Shown: one piece after another, positions 18,054-27,739 of the stretch
Position numbering within the stretch: the stretch's first letter is position 1
Layout of the letters: each line of letters opens with the position of its first letter
Assembly: GCF_900105785.1 (NCBI RefSeq)
Contig: NZ_LT629799.1
Span: forward strand, 3,286,001-3,350,000
Source of the DNA: Microlunatus sagamiharensis
GTDB lineage: Bacteria; Actinomycetota; Actinomycetes; Propionibacteriales; Propionibacteriaceae
Direction of reading: 5' to 3'
Length of the DNA stretch: 64,000 nt
Translations under genes and position numbers: made by a program
The notes under the pieces: model-generated
What the model was told of the DNA's origin: nothing
What the model saw: the letters and a program-made list of their open reading frames with translations, nothing else
The model's database searches: none

Positions 18054-20321
18054 TCAGGAGGCGAGCGCCGCCGGAATCGTCGCGGACCAGGCCGTACGGA
18101 TCTGTTCGACGAGCAGGCTGAACTGGCCCTCGACCTCGAGCGTCGCCCCGGTCCGACCCGTGGTCGTGCCGAGCCGCTCGAGCGGGACGCCGATCTCGGC
18201 GCAGAGCGCGGCGAGGTCGTCCTCCGCGTCCGGCGCGAGCGAGACGAGCACCCGGCCCGCGCTCTCGGAGAACAGGGCCACGAAGGGGTCGAGACCGGTC
18301 GGCACGCCGACCGAGACCCCGAACCCGCGCCGAAGGCACGACTCGACCAGCGCCTGCGCGAGACCGCCGTCGGACAGGTCGTGAGCGCTGCGGAGCAGCC
18401 CACGACGGCTCGCCCGCACGAGCAGCTGCGCGAGGCGCTGCTCGTGGGCGAGGTCGACCTTCGGCGGCCTCCCGCCCTGGTGCTCGTGCACGACGTCGGC
18501 CCACGCCGACCCGTCGAGCTCGTCGCGGGTCTCGCCGAGGAGGTAGACCGGGTCGCCCTCGCCGCCGAAGCCGACCGGCGTACGCCGCGTCACGTCCTCG
18601 ATGACGCCCATGACGCCGACGACCGGCGTCGGGAGGATCGGCTGGGTGCCGGTCTGGTTGTAGAAGCTCACGTTGCCGCCGGTGACCGGCGTGCCCAGGA
18701 CCTGGCAGCCGTCGACGAGCCCGGCGATCGCCTGCGTGAACTGCCACATGATCCCGGGGTCCTCCGGCGAGCCGAAGTTCAGGCAGTCGGTGACGGCGAC
18801 CGGCTCGGCGCCGGAGCAGGCGACGTTGCGATACGCCTCGGCCAGCGCGAGCTGCGCCCCGGCGTACGGGTCGAGCAGCGCGAAGCGGCCGTTGCAGTCC
18901 GTGGCCAGCGCGACCCCGAGGCCGGTCTCCTCGTCGATGCGGAGCATCCCCGCGTCCTCGGGCTGCGCGAGGACGGAGTTGCCGCGGACGTAGCGGTCGA
19001 ACTGGTCGGTGACCCAGGACTTGTCGCAGAGGTTCGGGGACGCGACGAGCGTGAGGAGCGTGTCGGCGAGCTCGTCGCCGGTGCTTGGGCGGTTCAGATC
19101 GGCGGTGGTGCGCTCCTGGATGCGGTCCTGCCAGTCGGGGCGCGCGTACGGGCGCTCGTAGACCGGGCCCTCGTGGGCGACGGTGCGTGGGTCGACGTCG
19201 ACGACGGTCTCGCCGTGCCAGTCGATGATCAGGCGGTCGTCCTCGGTGACCTCGCCGACGACCGTGGCGAGCACGTCCCACTTGCGGCAGATCTCCATGA
19301 AGCGGTCGACGTCGGCGGGTTCGACGACGGCCATCATGCGTTCCTGCGACTCGCTCATGAGGATCTCCTCGGGGCTGAGCGAGGGGTCGCGGAGCGGCAC
19401 GCGGTCGAGCTCGACGTGCATGCCGCCGTCGCCGGCCGCGGCCAGCTCCGACGTCGCGCAGGAGATGCCGGCGGCGCCGAAGTCCTGGATGCCCGTGACG
19501 ATGCCCGCGGCGAAGAGCTCGAGCGTGCACTCGATGAGCAGCTTCTCCATGAACGGGTCGCCGACCTGGACGGCCGGACGCTTGCTCGGCTTCGTCGCGT
19601 CGAACGTCTCGCTCGCGAGGATCGACGCGCCGCCGATGCCGTCGCCGCCGGTCGCGGCGCCATACATGATCACCTGGTTGCCCGCCCCGGTCGCCTTGGC
19701 GAGGTGCAGGTCCTCGTGGCGCAGCACGCCGACGCAGAGGGCGTTGACGAGCGGGTTGCCGAGATAGGTCTTGTCGAACACGACCTCGCCGCCGATGTTC
19801 GGCAGCCCGAGGCAGTTGCCGTAGCTGCCCACGCCGGACACGACGCCGGGCAGGACGCGCGCGGTGTCGGGCTCGTGCAGCGGGCCGAAGCGCAGCGGGT
19901 CCATGACACCGATCGGGCGCGCGCCCATGGCGAGGATGTCGCGGACGATGCCGCCGACGCCGGTCGCGGCGCCCTGGTGCGGCTCGACGTAGCTCGGGTG
20001 GTTGTGGGACTCGACCTTGAACGTGACGGCGTAGCCCTGGCCGATGTCGACGACGCCCGCGTTCTCGCCGATGCCGGCGAGGAGCGTGCTCCCGTTCGGG
20101 GTCGTCTGCGGGACCTCGCCGAAGCGGCGCAGGTGCACCTTGGACGACTTGTACGAGCAGTGCTCGGACCACATCACCGAGTACATGGCGAGCTCGGCGC
20201 CAGTCGGGCGGCGACCGAGGATCTCGCGGATGCGGTCGTACTCGTCGGCGGTGAGCCCGAGCTCGGACCACGGCTGGGTCTGCTCGGAGGTGCGGGCAGC
20301 GTTCTCGACGGTGTCGACCAC
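18054..20321 (-). CDS. purL: phosphoribosylformylglycinamidine synthase subunit PurL
   Basis: A 755-residue small-type PurL, the ATP-dependent synthase subunit that turns FGAR into FGAM in purine synthesis; it works with PurQ (glutaminase) and PurS, both encoded 5 kb away. The start [18 protein letters not shown] and the segment [12 protein letters not shown] carry the catalytic His and are typical. [27 protein letters not shown] and [15 protein letters not shown] mark the two related AIR-synthase-like halves. GTG 20321 is preceded by TAGCGT at 6 bases and no ribosome site, so it is probably leaderless. An inverted repeat follows the gene. Confidence 0.97.
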   Translation of the reverse strand: MVDTVENAARTSEQTQPWSELGLTADEYDRIREILGRRPTGAELAMYSVMWSEHCSYKSSKVHLRRFGEVPQTTPNGSTLLAGIGENAGVVDIGQGYAVTFKVESHNHPSYVEPHQGAATGVGGIVRDILAMGARPIGVMDPLRFGPLHEPDTARVLPGVVSGVGSYGNCLGLPNIGGEVVFDKTYLGNPLVNALCVGVLRHEDLHLAKATGAGNQVIMYGAATGGDGIGGASILASETFDATKPSKRPAVQVGDPFMEKLLIECTLELFAAGIVTGIQDFGAAGISCATSELAAAGDGGMHVELDRVPLRDPSLSPEEILMSESQERMMAVVEPADVDRFMEICRKWDVLATVVGEVTEDDRLIIDWHGETVVDVDPRTVAHEGPVYERPYARPDWQDRIQERTTADLNRPSTGDELADTLLTLVASPNLCDKSWVTDQFDRYVRGNSVLAQPEDAGMLRIDEETGLGVALATDCNGRFALLDPYAGAQLALAEAYRNVACSGAEPVAVTDCLNFGSPEDPGIMWQFTQAIAGLVDGCQVLGTPVTGGNVSFYNQTGTQPILPTPVVGVMGVIEDVTRRTPVGFGGEGDPVYLLGETRDELDGSAWADVVHEHQGGRPPKVDLAHEQRLAQLLVRASRRGLLRSAHDLSDGGLAQALVESCLRRGFGVSVGVPTGLDPFVALFSESAGRVLVSLAPDAEDDLAALCAEIGVPLERLGTTTGRTGATLEVEGQFSLLVEQIRTAWSATIPAALAS

Positions 20322-20327
20322 GGGCTC

Positions 20328-20333
20328 ACGCTA
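20328..20333 (-). promoter_or_regulatory. -10 box of a leaderless promoter for purL
   Basis: TAGCGT ends 6 bases before GTG 20321. No Shine-Dalgarno sequence is seen. Confidence 0.5.
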
Positions 20334-20440
20334 CCGGGACGGCCGGGCCCGACTCCCCCGTCGTGCACAGGCGAGAGCGCCCTGTGATCCACGAGCACCG
20401 GGTTATCCACAGACGGCGCGCCGAGGAACCGCGGAATCGG

Positions 20441-20446
20441 TAATCT
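20441..20446 (+). promoter_or_regulatory. probable -10 box for the lipoprotein gene
   Basis: TAATCT lies 24 bases before ATG 20471, followed by a G-rich ribosome site (GGGGGG). No convincing -35 is seen. Confidence 0.35.
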
Positions 20447-20470
20447 GGCGCCTCTGACCGGGGGGTTCGG

Positions 20471-21025
20471 ATGGGGCGCAGGCACGCGGGGCGAGGGTTC
20501 GTCCTCGGCGTCAGCCTGCTCGCGCTCCTGGGCGCCGGCTGCACCCCGGCCACCACGACCCCTCCTCCGGCGACCAGCACCAGCGCGACCCCGACGGAGT
20601 CCGCCCAGGAGCGCGAGGAGCGGGTCGCCTACGAGGCGGCGGAGAAGAGCTACCGGGACTTCCGCGCGGACTACCGGCGGGTACTTAATGACGGTGGCGC
20701 ACGCGACGCAACCAAGGTGATGAAGGCGACTGCCGGAGGTTCATACTTGGCGGAGGCGACCGAGGTCTTGCAGGCCTATCGGGGACTGTCCAACCACAGC
20801 ACTGGCACGGGCAGCGTTGTGTACGTGAGGGGCCAGGGCTACTCCACTGACTCGCTCGTCCTCGAGGCGTGCGAGGACACTCGAGCAGTAAAGATCTTCA
20901 ACAAGTCGGGCAAGGTCATCGGCCGCGGAGAGCAGCGCCTTGCGGAGATAGAGGTGCGGCAGCAGGGCGGCGCCTGGAAGCTTTGGTCTGGGCGCGGACG
21001 AAAGGTCGACTCATGCGACGAGTAG
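20471..21025 (+). CDS. small lipoprotein of unknown function
   Basis: A 184-residue lipoprotein. The signal GFVLGVSLLALLGAGC has a clear lipobox (LGAGC), and a Thr/Pro-rich spacer (about residues 25-45) follows. The mature part has a helical start (EERVAYEAAEKSYRDFRADYRRVL) and a strand-rich end with two Cys (EACEDTRAVKIF ... VDSCDE). The layout resembles small NTF2-like exported proteins, but I cannot confirm that. Codon use is looser and AT-richer than nearby genes from about 20,680 on. It overlaps the next gene by 13 bp, so the two form one unit. Confidence 0.8.
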   Translation: MGRRHAGRGFVLGVSLLALLGAGCTPATTTPPPATSTSATPTESAQEREERVAYEAAEKSYRDFRADYRRVLNDGGARDATKVMKATAGGSYLAEATEVLQAYRGLSNHSTGTGSVVYVRGQGYSTDSLVLEACEDTRAVKIFNKSGKVIGRGEQRLAEIEVRQQGGAWKLWSGRGRKVDSCDE

Positions 21026-21897
21026 TCGGCCTCGCCGCACTAACTCTGCTCTTAACTACCGCCACGCTAGACACGGCTTCTGCCGACGGCGACTGGGGAA
21101 GCGCAACGACCGAGTCGTCGGACTCGGTCGCAGTGAAGGCTTGGAAGTCCCGGTCGAAGCCATCCGAGTCCTCCTCGCGATCGACCAACAAGCCTGGGGC
21201 TGGGCGATCCACCTCAGCTCGCACTACGTCCGCCAAAGCACCTTCTCCCTACGAGACCCAGATCGCGAACTACAAGCGCTACCTGACGGCGCGAAGCGCC
21301 TGGGACTCGTGCGTCGCTGCCGGCACCGGCGCGTGCCAGCGGCCGGCCGACGTGGCGCTACCCCAGGCACCCGAACCCGCGGCGCCACACCAAGCGGCTC
21401 GTCCCGACGTCCCCCAGATCTCGCCCGAGCAGGCCGCCTACGCCGCCGTCGCTCGCCTCCGTCTCACGCCACCGAAGCCGGTCATCGGCCCCTCGCCGGA
21501 GATCAACGAGTGGAAGATCGCGGCGGTCGGCTACCCGTACTGGCTCTGGGCCGACGGGAACCTCGACCCCGCGCCGGTGTCGACGACGGTCCAGGACCTC
21601 ACGGTCCGCCTCGACGCGCACCTGCAGAGCACGACGTTCGACATGGGTGACGGCACCGAGGTGAGCTGCACGGACCTCTCCGCGCGCTGGAGCCCGGCCG
21701 TCGAGCCCGGGGCGGCGTCGCCGGCGTGCGGGCACACCTACACGAAGCCGTCGCTGCCGCGCGGCGCGTACACGATCACCGCCTACAGCACGTGGGCGGT
21801 CGACTGGTCGGTCAACGGTGTGGGCGGGACGATCCCGCTCTACCAGCAGGCGTCGACGACGGTCCCGGTCGGTGAGCTGCAGGTCCTGACCCACTGA
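21013..21897 (+). CDS. exported protein of unknown function, paired with the lipoprotein
   Basis: A 294-residue protein with a Sec-type signal (MRRVVGLAALTLLLTTATLDTASA, cleavage near residue 24). A Ser/Thr/Lys-rich linker follows, then a Pro-rich middle, and a C-terminal beta domain (WADGNLDPAPVSTTVQDLTVRLDAHLQSTTFDMGDGTEVSC ... CGHTYTKPSLPRGAYTITAYSTWAVDWSV) that looks PKD- or Ig-like, with one likely disulfide. It starts 13 bp inside the lipoprotein gene. The first 250 bp are less GC-rich than the rest. Cell-surface role is inferred; no catalytic motif is seen. Confidence 0.78.
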   Translation: MRRVVGLAALTLLLTTATLDTASADGDWGSATTESSDSVAVKAWKSRSKPSESSSRSTNKPGAGRSTSARTTSAKAPSPYETQIANYKRYLTARSAWDSCVAAGTGACQRPADVALPQAPEPAAPHQAARPDVPQISPEQAAYAAVARLRLTPPKPVIGPSPEINEWKIAAVGYPYWLWADGNLDPAPVSTTVQDLTVRLDAHLQSTTFDMGDGTEVSCTDLSARWSPAVEPGAASPACGHTYTKPSLPRGAYTITAYSTWAVDWSVNGVGGTIPLYQQASTTVPVGELQVLTH

Positions 21898-21928
21898 ACC
21901 CCGGCACCGCGTGACATCGGGCGGACCG

Positions 21929-23299
21929 TCAGAAGGTCGGCAGCACCACGTCGGCGTAGACCATGTTGTGGTCGGAGTTGCGGGCCGGGTCCTTCTGCTT
22001 GACGACCTGGGCGAAGGTCTTCGACCCGACGGTGCCGTAGACGAGGATCTGGTCGACGCGGCGCGCGTAGCCCTGCGGGTCGGCCTTCAGCGTCGTGTCG
22101 AAGTGGTTGAGGCTCGGCAGGTCGAGGTCGACCTGGCGCTCCGCGCCGGCCGCGTCGTAGAAGCCCTGCGACACGAGGTAGTCGTGCGGCGCGTTGCCAC
22201 CCTTGTCCGTCTGGCTGGCGTTGAAGTCGCCGGCCACGATCACGGGCTGCCCGGGCTTGCGGATGAGGTTCATGTTCGCCCAGATGGTGGCGGCCTGGAC
22301 CCGGCGCAACTCGTTGTACTTCGCCTCGAGCGACGCCTTCTTGCTGTGGCGATAGTCGAGGTGCGCGGACACGGCGAGGAACGTCTTGCCGGTCGCGAGG
22401 TCCATGAACTCCGCGTACGCCGCGCTCCGCTGCCAGATCGGCGAGTCGCCCGGCGCGATCGGCAGGTCGAAGCTGCAGGTGTTGCTGTAGTCCAGCGCTG
22501 CCCCGTTCAGGACCGTGGTGTCGGTGCAGGGCGTCAGCAGCTGGTAGCGCGACGAGTCGTACAGCAGGCGGGCGGCCTGGCTGCCGTGCGGGGTGCCGGG
22601 CGCCACGTAGACCGAGCTGCGCGTCAGCGTGTAACGCGCCATCGCCGGGTCGGCCCGGATCAGCGCCGCCTGCAGGCTCTCGGTCTGGCGCAGGGCCCCG
22701 AACCGTCCGGGGCTGGCCTCCTGGATCGCGACGATCCCCGGCTGCACCGTGAGGATGTCCGCGGCGACGCCGGACGCACGCTGCGACCAGGGCCGCCTGT
22801 CGTCGCCGTCGTACTTGGCGCTGCGGATGTTGTAGCTCGCGATGCGCAGCGGCGACCCCGTCGTGGGCGGCGGCACCGCGCGCGAGGTCGTGGCGACCAG
22901 CGCCGAGGCCTTGCCCTTGCGGGCGCCGCTGCGGGTCTGGTCGACCGGGACGACCCGGACGTAGAGGTGGTTGCCGGTCGCCGGAGCGGCACCGGCCTTA
23001 CGCACCGTGTCGGCGCTGAGCGTCACCGAGCGCTTGGACCCGCTGACGGTGACCGTGGAGGCGCCGCGTCCGTCGTTCGAGGAGCCGAAGGGCGTCAGCG
23101 CGGTCTCGACCCGGAACTTGTCCGTACGGGCACCGCTCGCCCGCCAGCTGACCTTGATCTCACCGGACTGGGCGCCGGGCACGGCGGAGACGCTGGTGAC
23201 CGCACCGGGCGAGCCGGCGGCGAAGGCGGTGGTGGGCAGCACCGAGAGTGCGGCCGCCAGCGCACCCGTCACCGCGGCGGCTCGAACTGCAACGCGCAC
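21929..23299 (-). CDS. secreted endonuclease/exonuclease/phosphatase-fold protein with FN3-like domain
   Basis: A 456-residue secreted protein. A signal peptide (AAAVTGALAAALSVLPTTAFA, cleaved near residue 28) precedes a fibronectin III-like domain (about 32-135) and a metal-dependent EEP domain. Active-site motifs are in order: LRIASYNIRS, IVAIQEAS, VSAHLDYR, IVAGDFNAS and the C-terminal SDHNMVYADV. This fold includes DNase I, sphingomyelinases and phosphatases, so the substrate could be extracellular nucleic acid or a phosphoester. GTG 23299 has AGGAG 8 bases upstream. It is convergent with the exported-protein pair. Confidence 0.88.
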   Translation of the reverse strand: MRVAVRAAAVTGALAAALSVLPTTAFAAGSPGAVTSVSAVPGAQSGEIKVSWRASGARTDKFRVETALTPFGSSNDGRGASTVTVSGSKRSVTLSADTVRKAGAAPATGNHLYVRVVPVDQTRSGARKGKASALVATTSRAVPPPTTGSPLRIASYNIRSAKYDGDDRRPWSQRASGVAADILTVQPGIVAIQEASPGRFGALRQTESLQAALIRADPAMARYTLTRSSVYVAPGTPHGSQAARLLYDSSRYQLLTPCTDTTVLNGAALDYSNTCSFDLPIAPGDSPIWQRSAAYAEFMDLATGKTFLAVSAHLDYRHSKKASLEAKYNELRRVQAATIWANMNLIRKPGQPVIVAGDFNASQTDKGGNAPHDYLVSQGFYDAAGAERQVDLDLPSLNHFDTTLKADPQGYARRVDQILVYGTVGSKTFAQVVKQKDPARNSDHNMVYADVVLPTF

Positions 23300-23367
23300 T
23301 GCCCACTCCTGGCTCCGAGGACGCCGAGCACGACTGCTCGACGACGCCCCCGGTCATCGCAGGAAGC

Positions 23368-25440
23368 CTAAGCCCCGCGGGGGCCCTTCCGCAGGGCTGG
23401 GGCGGAATCGACCAGCCCTTCTCCCGAACCGGTCCTCGACCGCAGGGAGGCGGCCCAGAGGCAGCCGACGACGGTCGTCGCGTACGCGGTCGCCGGCTGC
23501 CAGACGCCGATGCCGCCGTCGTTGGCGAGCGTCCCGACGACACCCATGATCAGCACGGCGACGAGGGTGAGCCGCAGGGTGCGGAACCGTCCCTGGAGCC
23601 GGGGCACGCCCCACCGGAACATGGCCCACCACAGCGCCGCCCCGACGACGACCGAGACGATCCCCTGGACGGAGAAGATCGTCTCCGCCGAGGCCACGGC
23701 CTTGCGGCTCACGACGTCGACCGCGTCCCCGTCGAGGACGCGCTGCACGAAGTTGCCGAGGTGGCTGCGTCGGTCGGGACCGCGCGCCCAGTCCGCGACC
23801 GATACCGCACCCACCGCGACGACCGCGGCCGCGCCGACGAGCAGCACCCGCACCCAGGTGATGCGCACGCCGGACAGCACCAGGCAGAACCAGACGACCG
23901 CGGGCACCATCCCGACGATCCCGCCGAAGTCGCTGCCCATCGAGGGCCAGCCCTCGCAGAGCGCCATCACGGCTCCGATCGCGCCGACCGCGACCACGGC
24001 CGCGCGACGTCGGCGGGCCAGCAGGAGCCGGTGGGCCACCCAGCCCGCGACGACGAGTGCGGCGGCGGCGTACGCGGCGAAGGTGACGTTGCCGAAGCCG
24101 TACCAGCGCAGCCCGAAGACAGGACGGGAGTTGAGCAGCGAACCAGGCTCGAACGGTCCGCCGAGGGCGGCGTCGACCGTGAACGCGACCGCGCTGATGA
24201 CCGCACCGGCGATGGGCGGTGGCACCCGCAGGAGCCTCGACAGCCCGAGCGCGGCGAGGGTCAGCACCGTGATAACCCCCCAGACCGTCACGCTGACCGC
24301 GAGCCCCGGCGACGCCGACCGGGCCCACGGGACCGCGCCGGTGAACATCATGCCGGCGAGCAGGACCGAGCCGAGGGTGAGGACGCGCTCGGGCAGCAGC
24401 CACCGGCGACGCCACACGCCGACGAGGGCGAGCAGAGCCAGCAGCGTCCCACCCCCGGCGAGCGCGAGGTAGCCGGTGACCGAGGCGTCGGAGAGCGCGG
24501 CCACCTCCCGCACCTGGCCCTCGATCGCCGGCAGGGAGAGGTCGGCCGGGTAGACGGCGAGCGGGGAGCCGTCGATCGTGTTCACCGCGCTCGATGAGCC
24601 GCGCCCGACGTCGACGAGCTCGCGGGTCACATCGGTGAGGGTGACGATGCCCTCGCGCCGGGTGCTGGCCGAGGTGACGAACCCGGGCAGGGTCGTCCCG
24701 ACCCGGTAGAAGACGCCCATCGCCGGGTCGTCCGAACCGGCCGCCGGCCCCATGCCGCTCACCAGCAGCGTGACGTCGTCGCGCCCGGCGAGGTCGGTGA
24801 TCACGCGGTCCGACGCCGCCCCGGCGTCGACGAGCGTGACGGTGCACGAGAGCCGCTCGCCGCTGGCCACCCAGGCGTCGGGCTCGGCGTACGTCGCGAC
24901 GGTCCCGTCCGGTCGGGCGGCCGCCAGGGCCGCACCCGGTCCGACTGCCGCCACGCAGCCGGGGACGGAACCGGCGAGGTTGCCGAGCCGGGCGTCACCC
25001 CGGCTCGCCGACGCCGCCGCGAGCCGGGCGTCCCAGTCGGTGACGCGGGCCCCATCGCCGTCGGCGACGACGGACGGGGTGCAGAGCCCGTCGATCCCGG
25101 CCCGGCGACCCGCGCCGAGCGTCGTCCAGGCCCCGGCCGCGCAGGCGCCGTCGAGGTAGCGGGCCCGGGTGTTGACGGTCCCGGTCTGCGCGTCGTCGAG
25201 GTGCGCGGCGAGGACCGTACGGTCGGTGCCGGTCAGGACCGAGCGGCCGGGGACGCCGACGAGGACGACGTGGTCGGTGAAGACGTCGCTCGGGGTCGGG
25301 TCGGGCGCGAGGGAGGCGACGCCGCGCAGCAGCGCGAAGACCAGGGCGCCGAGCACGAGCAGCACGACCCCGAGGCCTCGACGCGGCGGCCGTACGGGCA
25401 CGGGGACGGGAGCGTTGCGCGCCCGGGGCCGGTTGCTCAC
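23368..25440 (-). CDS. polytopic membrane protein with large outer domain, unknown function
   Basis: A 690-residue protein with one N-terminal membrane helix (GLGVVLLVLGALVFALLRG, about residues 22-40), a soluble segment of roughly 290 residues that should lie outside, then about ten membrane helices from residue 330 to 640. The soluble part (FTDHVVLVGVPGRS..., DDVTLLVSGMGPA, YRVGTTLPGFVTSASTRREGIVTLTDV) resembles an alkaline-phosphatase-like fold without clear metal ligands. Similar proteins are widespread in actinobacteria, but I know of no function. It begins 15 bp after purQ and could be read through from purSQ. Confidence 0.82.
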   Translation of the reverse strand: MSNRPRARNAPVPVPVRPPRRGLGVVLLVLGALVFALLRGVASLAPDPTPSDVFTDHVVLVGVPGRSVLTGTDRTVLAAHLDDAQTGTVNTRARYLDGACAAGAWTTLGAGRRAGIDGLCTPSVVADGDGARVTDWDARLAAASASRGDARLGNLAGSVPGCVAAVGPGAALAAARPDGTVATYAEPDAWVASGERLSCTVTLVDAGAASDRVITDLAGRDDVTLLVSGMGPAAGSDDPAMGVFYRVGTTLPGFVTSASTRREGIVTLTDVTRELVDVGRGSSSAVNTIDGSPLAVYPADLSLPAIEGQVREVAALSDASVTGYLALAGGGTLLALLALVGVWRRRWLLPERVLTLGSVLLAGMMFTGAVPWARSASPGLAVSVTVWGVITVLTLAALGLSRLLRVPPPIAGAVISAVAFTVDAALGGPFEPGSLLNSRPVFGLRWYGFGNVTFAAYAAAALVVAGWVAHRLLLARRRRAAVVAVGAIGAVMALCEGWPSMGSDFGGIVGMVPAVVWFCLVLSGVRITWVRVLLVGAAAVVAVGAVSVADWARGPDRRSHLGNFVQRVLDGDAVDVVSRKAVASAETIFSVQGIVSVVVGAALWWAMFRWGVPRLQGRFRTLRLTLVAVLIMGVVGTLANDGGIGVWQPATAYATTVVGCLWAASLRSRTGSGEGLVDSAPALRKGPRGA

Positions 25441-25455
25441 GGCGGGGCCGCCCGC

Positions 25456-26136
25456 CTAGACGCGTGCGGCCAGGAAGTCGAGCACGCTCTCGAAGATCGG
25501 GCGGCCGTCGAGCGTGGGGCCGGTGAGCGGGTCGACGTTGTGCTCGGGGTGCGGCATGAGGCCGACGACGTTGCCGCGGTCGTTGCAGATGCCGGCGATG
25601 TCGTTCATCGAGCCGTTCGGGTTGCCGCCGGTGTAGCGGAAGACCACACGACCCTCGCCCTCGAGACGCGCGAGGGTCTCGGCGTCGGCGACGAACCCGC
25701 CCTCGCCGTTCTTGAGGACGATCTCGATCTGCTGCCCGACCTCGAACCGGCTCGTCCACGTCGTGTCGGTCGACTCGACGCGCAGCCCCTGGTCGCGGCA
25801 GACGAAGGTGCGGACGTCGTTGCGGATCAGCGCGCCGGGCAGCAGGTGCGCCTCGCAGAGGATCTGGAAGCCGTTGCAGATGCCGAGCACCGGCATCCCC
25901 TCCCCGGCCGCGCGGACGACCTCGTCCATCACCGGCGCGAAGCGGGCGATCGCCCCGCAGCGCAGGTAGTCGCCGTAGGAGAAGCCGCCGGGCAGGACGA
26001 CCGCGTCGACGCCGTCGAGGCTGTCGCTGCCGTGCCACAGGGCGACGGCCTCGGCGCCGGCGACCCGGACCGCCCGCAGCGCGTCGTGGTCGTCGAGCGA
26101 ACCGGGGAAGGTGACGACGCCGATGCGCGGGGCCAT
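25456..26136 (-). CDS. purQ: phosphoribosylformylglycinamidine synthase glutaminase subunit PurQ
   Basis: A 226-residue class I glutamine amidotransferase that feeds ammonia to PurL. The nucleophile Cys is in [11 protein letters not shown], the His-Glu pair in [10 protein letters not shown], and the N terminus [16 protein letters not shown] and the loop [13 protein letters not shown] are typical. Its ATG shares one base with the purS stop (ATGA-like junction at 26136), showing tight coupling to purS. Its partner purL is 5 kb away beyond the membrane and nuclease genes. Confidence 0.97.
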   Translation of the reverse strand: MAPRIGVVTFPGSLDDHDALRAVRVAGAEAVALWHGSDSLDGVDAVVLPGGFSYGDYLRCGAIARFAPVMDEVVRAAGEGMPVLGICNGFQILCEAHLLPGALIRNDVRTFVCRDQGLRVESTDTTWTSRFEVGQQIEIVLKNGEGGFVADAETLARLEGEGRVVFRYTGGNPNGSMNDIAGICNDRGNVVGLMPHPEHNVDPLTGPTLDGRPIFESVLDFLAARV

Positions 26137-26477
26137 CAGGCGCCCGTCTCCTCGTTGAGGTGGTCCACGTCGTGCCCGGGGTGGTCGGTGCCGCCCTGCG
26201 CGGTCGGCGCCGCCTCGTCGACCGTGCCAGCGACCTCGGTCTCGACCCGGACGTCGAACGTCTCGATCACGGTGTTGGCCAGGAGCGTCTCCGCCGCCCG
26301 CTCGATGTCGGCCAGCGTGTCGGGGGTCACCTCGCCGTCGACCTCGATCTCGAACCGCTTGCCCTGCCGGACCGCGAGCCCGGAGAAGCCGAGGCGGCCC
26401 AGCGCCCCGGTCACCGCCTTGCCCTGCGGGTCCAGGATCTCGGGCTTGGGCATGACGTCGACCACCACGCGTGCCAT
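26136..26477 (-). CDS. purS: phosphoribosylformylglycinamidine synthase subunit PurS, with C-terminal extension
   Basis: A 113-residue PurS. The core ([51 protein letters not shown]) ends near residue 80 as in normal PurS proteins; about 30 further residues are acidic and His-rich ([17 protein letters not shown]). PurS bridges PurL and PurQ. ATG 26477 has TAGACT 7 bases upstream and no ribosome site, so the purSQ unit probably starts with a leaderless mRNA. Confidence 0.95.
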   Translation of the reverse strand: MARVVVDVMPKPEILDPQGKAVTGALGRLGFSGLAVRQGKRFEIEVDGEVTPDTLADIERAAETLLANTVIETFDVRVETEVAGTVDEAAPTAQGGTDHPGHDVDHLNEETGA

Positions 26478-26484
26478 GGGCCCG

Positions 26485-26490
26485 AGTCTA
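26485..26490 (-). promoter_or_regulatory. -10 box of a leaderless promoter for purSQ
   Basis: TAGACT ends 7 bases before ATG 26477. Confidence 0.5.
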
Positions 26491-26498
26491 GGGCTGCA

Positions 26499-26549
26499 GA
26501 ACTTCTCGCCCTCTGAGTACCGCAGGGGTGGTCAGAGGGCGAGAAGTTC
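26499..26549. terminator. perfect 18 bp inverted repeat between rtcB and purS
   Basis: GAACTTCTCGCCCTCTGA (26499-26516) pairs without mismatch with 26532-26549 around a 15-base loop. It lies 24 bp past the rtcB stop and just above the purS -10 box. It is most simply the rtcB terminator, though a regulatory site for purS is possible. Confidence 0.65.
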
Positions 26550-26572
26550 GGCTCGCGCACGCGCGAGAGCGC

Positions 26573-27739
26573 TCAGGCTCCCTTGACGTTCACCAGCTGG
26601 TGGAGCGTGTGCCGGACGCTCACCAGGTCGGAGGCGTCCGCCATGACCTGGTCGATGTCCTTGTACGCCCCGGGGATCTCGTCCAGGAACGCCTCGGTGT
26701 CCCGGAACTCGATCCCGACCATCGCCTCCCGCAGCTGCTCGTGGGTGAAGCGCTTCCGCGCCGCCGAGCGGGAGAACATCCGGCCCGCCCCGTGCGGCGA
26801 CGAGCTCAGCGACACCGGGTTGCCGAGCCCCTCGACGACGTAGCTGGCCGTCCCCATCGAGCCCGGGATCAGGCCGGGCTGGCCCGGCCGGGCCTCGATG
26901 GCGCCCTTGCGCGAGACCCAGACCCCCCGGCCGAAGTGACGCTCCTGCTCGGTGAAGTTGTGGTGGCAGTTGATCCGCTCCTGCTCCACCACGGCCTCAC
27001 CGGTCCAGTCCGCGACGCACCGGACGACCCGGTCCATCATCTCCTCGCGGTTGAGGAGCGCGAAGTGCTGCGCCCACCGGAGCTCGCGGACGTACGCCCA
27101 GAACTCGTCGGTCCCCTCGACGAGGTACGCGAGGTCCGGCTCCGCGAGCGGGATCCACCACCGCGTCGCCAGCTCCTGCGCGACCTTGACGTGGTGCGAG
27201 GCGATCTTGTTCCCCACGCCCCGCGAGCCCGAGTGCAGGAACAGCCACACCCGGTCCTGCTCGTCGGCGCTGACCTCGATGAAGTGGTTCCCCGAGCCCA
27301 GCGACCCGAGCTGCAGGTCCCAGTGCGCGCCGTAGCGGGCCGGGTCGAACCCGGCCTGCTCGGCCAGCGCGACGAGCTCGGCGACCCGCGGCTCGGCCGT
27401 CTCGCGCACCTTGCGGTTGCTGTGGCCGGCCGACAACGGCACCGAGCGCTCGATCGCCTTCCGGACGAGCGACCGGTCCTCCGGCAGCTCCTCGACGTGC
27501 AGCTGGGTCCGGACCGCGATCATCCCGCAGCCGATGTCGACGCCGACCGCCGCCGGCATGAGCGCGCCGAGGGTCGGGATCACCGAACCGACCGTGGCCC
27601 CGCGACCCAGGTGCGCGTCGGGCATCAGGGCGACGTGCGGGAAGACGAAGGGCATCCGCGCCGTGCGCTCGGCCTGCTCGCGGGTGCTCTCCTCCAGGAT
27701 CGAGGCCCAGCTCCAGAGCTTGTCGTTGATGCGGTCCAT
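26573..27739 (-). CDS. rtcB: RtcB family RNA ligase
   Basis: A 388-residue GTP- and Mn-dependent ligase that joins a 2',3'-cyclic phosphate or 3'-phosphate end to a 5'-OH end. Key parts are present: metal site GVDIGCGMIA (Cys), QLGSLGSGNHFIEV, FLHSGSRGVGN, CHHNFTEQE and the guanylylation His in SSPHGAGRMFSR. Length is close to known RtcB. ATG 27739 has a strong GGAGGAG ribosome site. No archease, rtcA or rtcR gene is nearby, so its RNA substrate is unknown. It sits between purC and purS on the same strand. Confidence 0.95.
   Translation of the reverse strand: MDRINDKLWSWASILEESTREQAERTARMPFVFPHVALMPDAHLGRGATVGSVIPTLGALMPAAVGVDIGCGMIAVRTQLHVEELPEDRSLVRKAIERSVPLSAGHSNRKVRETAEPRVAELVALAEQAGFDPARYGAHWDLQLGSLGSGNHFIEVSADEQDRVWLFLHSGSRGVGNKIASHHVKVAQELATRWWIPLAEPDLAYLVEGTDEFWAYVRELRWAQHFALLNREEMMDRVVRCVADWTGEAVVEQERINCHHNFTEQERHFGRGVWVSRKGAIEARPGQPGLIPGSMGTASYVVEGLGNPVSLSSSPHGAGRMFSRSAARKRFTHEQLREAMVGIEFRDTEAFLDEIPGAYKDIDQVMADASDLVSVRHTLHQLVNVKGA

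Noticed and set aside
20403-20411. Perfect DnaA box TTATCCACA between purL and the lipoprotein gene
   Set aside because: Only one box, no cluster, no AT-rich region and no dnaA or dnaN nearby, so not a replication origin.
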